Shown here one piece after another: positions 63,079 to 64,000 of a stretch of 64,000 bases of DNA; position 1 is the first letter of the stretch; the number at the start of each line of letters is the position of its first letter. This DNA is from Pseudoalteromonas aliena SW19 (GTDB lineage Bacteria > Pseudomonadota > Gammaproteobacteria > Enterobacterales > Alteromonadaceae). Location: the NCBI RefSeq assembly GCF_014905615.1, contig NZ_AQGU01000022.1, positions 1-64,000 of the forward strand, read 5' to 3'. Position numbers and translations under genes: made by a program. Under the pieces are notes generated by a model, which searched no databases, had not been told where the DNA came from, and saw only the letters and a program-made list of their open reading frames with translations.

Positions 63079-63866
63079 TAAGCGTCAAAACGCCCGCTTA
63101 TTTCACTGCTAAGTGGCTTAACATTAATGTCGTCACTTGGTGGTACAACAGGCATAAAAATGGCTTGATAAGATACAAAAAAGCTAATGTAGCAAATCGG
63201 CATTAAAATCAACAGTGGTAAGAACGATAAGAACATCGAAAGCGCCATAAATAATGCGCAAATAAGGCCAAAAACGCCAAGTGGCAAAATGTTATGATAA
63301 AACACCATAAACGAATCTTTAAGCGCGTTTAATATGCGTGCTTCTTTATTGAAGTAAACTAAAGGCACCGCGTATGCAAACGATGTAAAATAAATCGATA
63401 AAGCAATCAAAAACAACACAACGTTTGCCATCGATATACTTTCGACCATCTGCTCAAGCGCTACATTGGGATCAACATTTGGCTGAGTCATAATTGCTAC
63501 CGCATCGGCAAATAAGCCATTAGCAAGTAACGCCATTAAAATGCCCGCACCCATTTGATAAAGTGCTAAACGCAATAATCCTAAACGATTTCCCTTAGCC
63601 GTAAATGGCTTGAGAATATCGGCTAGCATAATTTTTCCACCTTGCTGTTTTGTAAGTACAGCTTGATAAAATCCAGCGGTTAAAAATGGCGTAGCTAGCG
63701 CTGCCACAACTTGCAGCAGTGGTAAAAATAATGACAGTAGCCCTACAATACCAATAAATAAATGCATAAAAATAAAGGTTGCTGGCTGGGTTTTAAAAAT
63801 AAGCCATCCGGCTTTTAACCACTTTAGCCCAGCATCGGCTTTAAAAATTCGTAATTGTGTAGACAT
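63078..63866 (-). CDS. BPSS1780-family membrane protein
   Basis: A 262-residue integral membrane protein with six hydrophobic segments (for example FIFMHLFIGIVGLLSLFLPL, ANVVLFLIALSIYFTSFAYA and a C-terminal pair). The N-terminus GLKWLKAGWLIFKTQPATF is the typical start of BPSS1780 family proteins. The start was moved to the ATG at 63866. It shares one base with recX, indicating coupling. The function is unknown. Confidence 0.75.
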   Translation of the reverse strand: MSTQLRIFKADAGLKWLKAGWLIFKTQPATFIFMHLFIGIVGLLSLFLPLLQVVAALATPFLTAGFYQAVLTKQQGGKIMLADILKPFTAKGNRLGLLRLALYQMGAGILMALLANGLFADAVAIMTQPNVDPNVALEQMVESISMANVVLFLIALSIYFTSFAYAVPLVYFNKEARILNALKDSFMVFYHNILPLGVFGLICALFMALSMFLSFLPLLILMPICYISFFVSYQAIFMPVVPPSDDINVKPLSSEISGRFDA

Positions 63867-63890
63867 ACTTGCTCTTAATTTATAACGAAA

Positions 63891-63913
63891 CACGCCAAGT
63901 ATAACTTGGCGTG
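63891..63913 (-). other. Perfect hairpin in the leader of the BPSS1780-family gene
   Basis: CACGCCAAGT and ACTTGGCGTG form a perfect 10-bp stem with a 3-base loop. It lies 24 bases before the start codon. No T tract follows on either strand, so it is not a normal terminator; it could be an mRNA processing or stability element. Confidence 0.5.
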
Positions 63914-63947
63914 AGGGGGGATTAATAGACGAAATGTAATTAAATGA

Positions 63948-64000
63948 TTAAGGTTTTTTAATTTTCTTAATATCTAACATGTGCGCACCATGCTTAATTT
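63948..64000 (-). CDS. C-terminal end of an unidentified gene, cut by the window edge
   Basis: The minus-strand frame entering from the right edge ends IKHGAHMLDIKKIKKP followed by TAA at 63950-63948. Sixteen codons remain in the window, too few to identify the protein. The spacing to the next gene (82 bases, with a hairpin) is normal for a same-strand neighbour. Confidence 0.4.
   Translation of the reverse strand, partial: IKHGAHMLDIKKIKKP

Overview
The window is an AT-rich gammaproteobacterial chromosome segment. Protein sequences, gene orders (pepA-holC-valS opposite lptFG; rpsF-priB-rpsR-rplI; ygfB-pepP-ubiH-ubiI; alaS-lysC-csrA), the Na+-pump oadGAB operon and abundant short palindromic repeats all point to Alteromonadales, most likely Pseudoalteromonas. 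It is mostly core genome: no phage, insertion sequence, CRISPR array or resistance island was seen.

Layout. 1-262: tandem promoters and leader of an rRNA operon that runs leftward out of the window, then a MITE-like repeat and tRNA-Leu(CAA). 1.2-9.3 kb: RDD membrane protein, the lipopolysaccharide exporter permeases lptF/lptG, and divergently pepA, holC, valS. 9.4-15.4 kb: a FadL-type porin, an HD-GYP phosphodiesterase, tRNA-Arg(CCG), a tiny helix-turn-helix protein, a three-gene cluster that looks like thiamine salvage, and DUF2960. 15.4-21.7 kb: alr, dnaB, an ECF sigma/anti-sigma/DUF4097 operon, and the S6-PriB-S18-L9 operon with a candidate S6:S18-binding leader. 21.8-26.8 kb: a duplicated palindromic repeat, then the ubiquinone hydroxylases, pepP, ygfB and 6S RNA. 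27-32.8 kb: a complete tripartite RND efflux operon. 33-34 kb: three alternating tRNA-Thr/tRNA-Phe pairs from one promoter whose leader holds a decayed tRNA. 34-45.7 kb: a large hybrid kinase, yggX-mutY, trmB, rsmC, an orphan histidine kinase, and arcA facing arcB. 45.9-52.4 kb: folE2, DUF2726, mtnN with a CbiB-like gene, tyrS and a murein endopeptidase. 52.4-58.5 kb: an aldo/keto reductase with a 58-residue membrane protein, the oadGAB sodium pump with two PdhR-type operators upstream, and three small envelope genes. 58.5-64 kb: csrA, lysC, alaS, recX, a membrane protein, and the tail of one more gene.

Functional themes: respiration and redox control (ArcA/ArcB, ubiquinone synthesis, Na+-translocating oxaloacetate decarboxylase), envelope building and export, and translation (rrn, eight intact tRNAs, three aminoacyl-tRNA synthetases, ribosomal proteins, RNA methyltransferases). 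The most informative oddities are: an ArcB lacking one of the two redox cysteines known from E. coli; two near-perfect PdhR/LldR-like operators before oadGAB; a YkoF-like/PnuC/kinase cluster suggesting thiamine salvage; a tRNA remnant at the start of the tRNA array transcript; a 6S RNA gene without its usual neighbour zapA; two small membrane genes that are easily missed; and three families of palindromic repeats. Nothing here convincingly constitutes a wholly new defence or mobile system.
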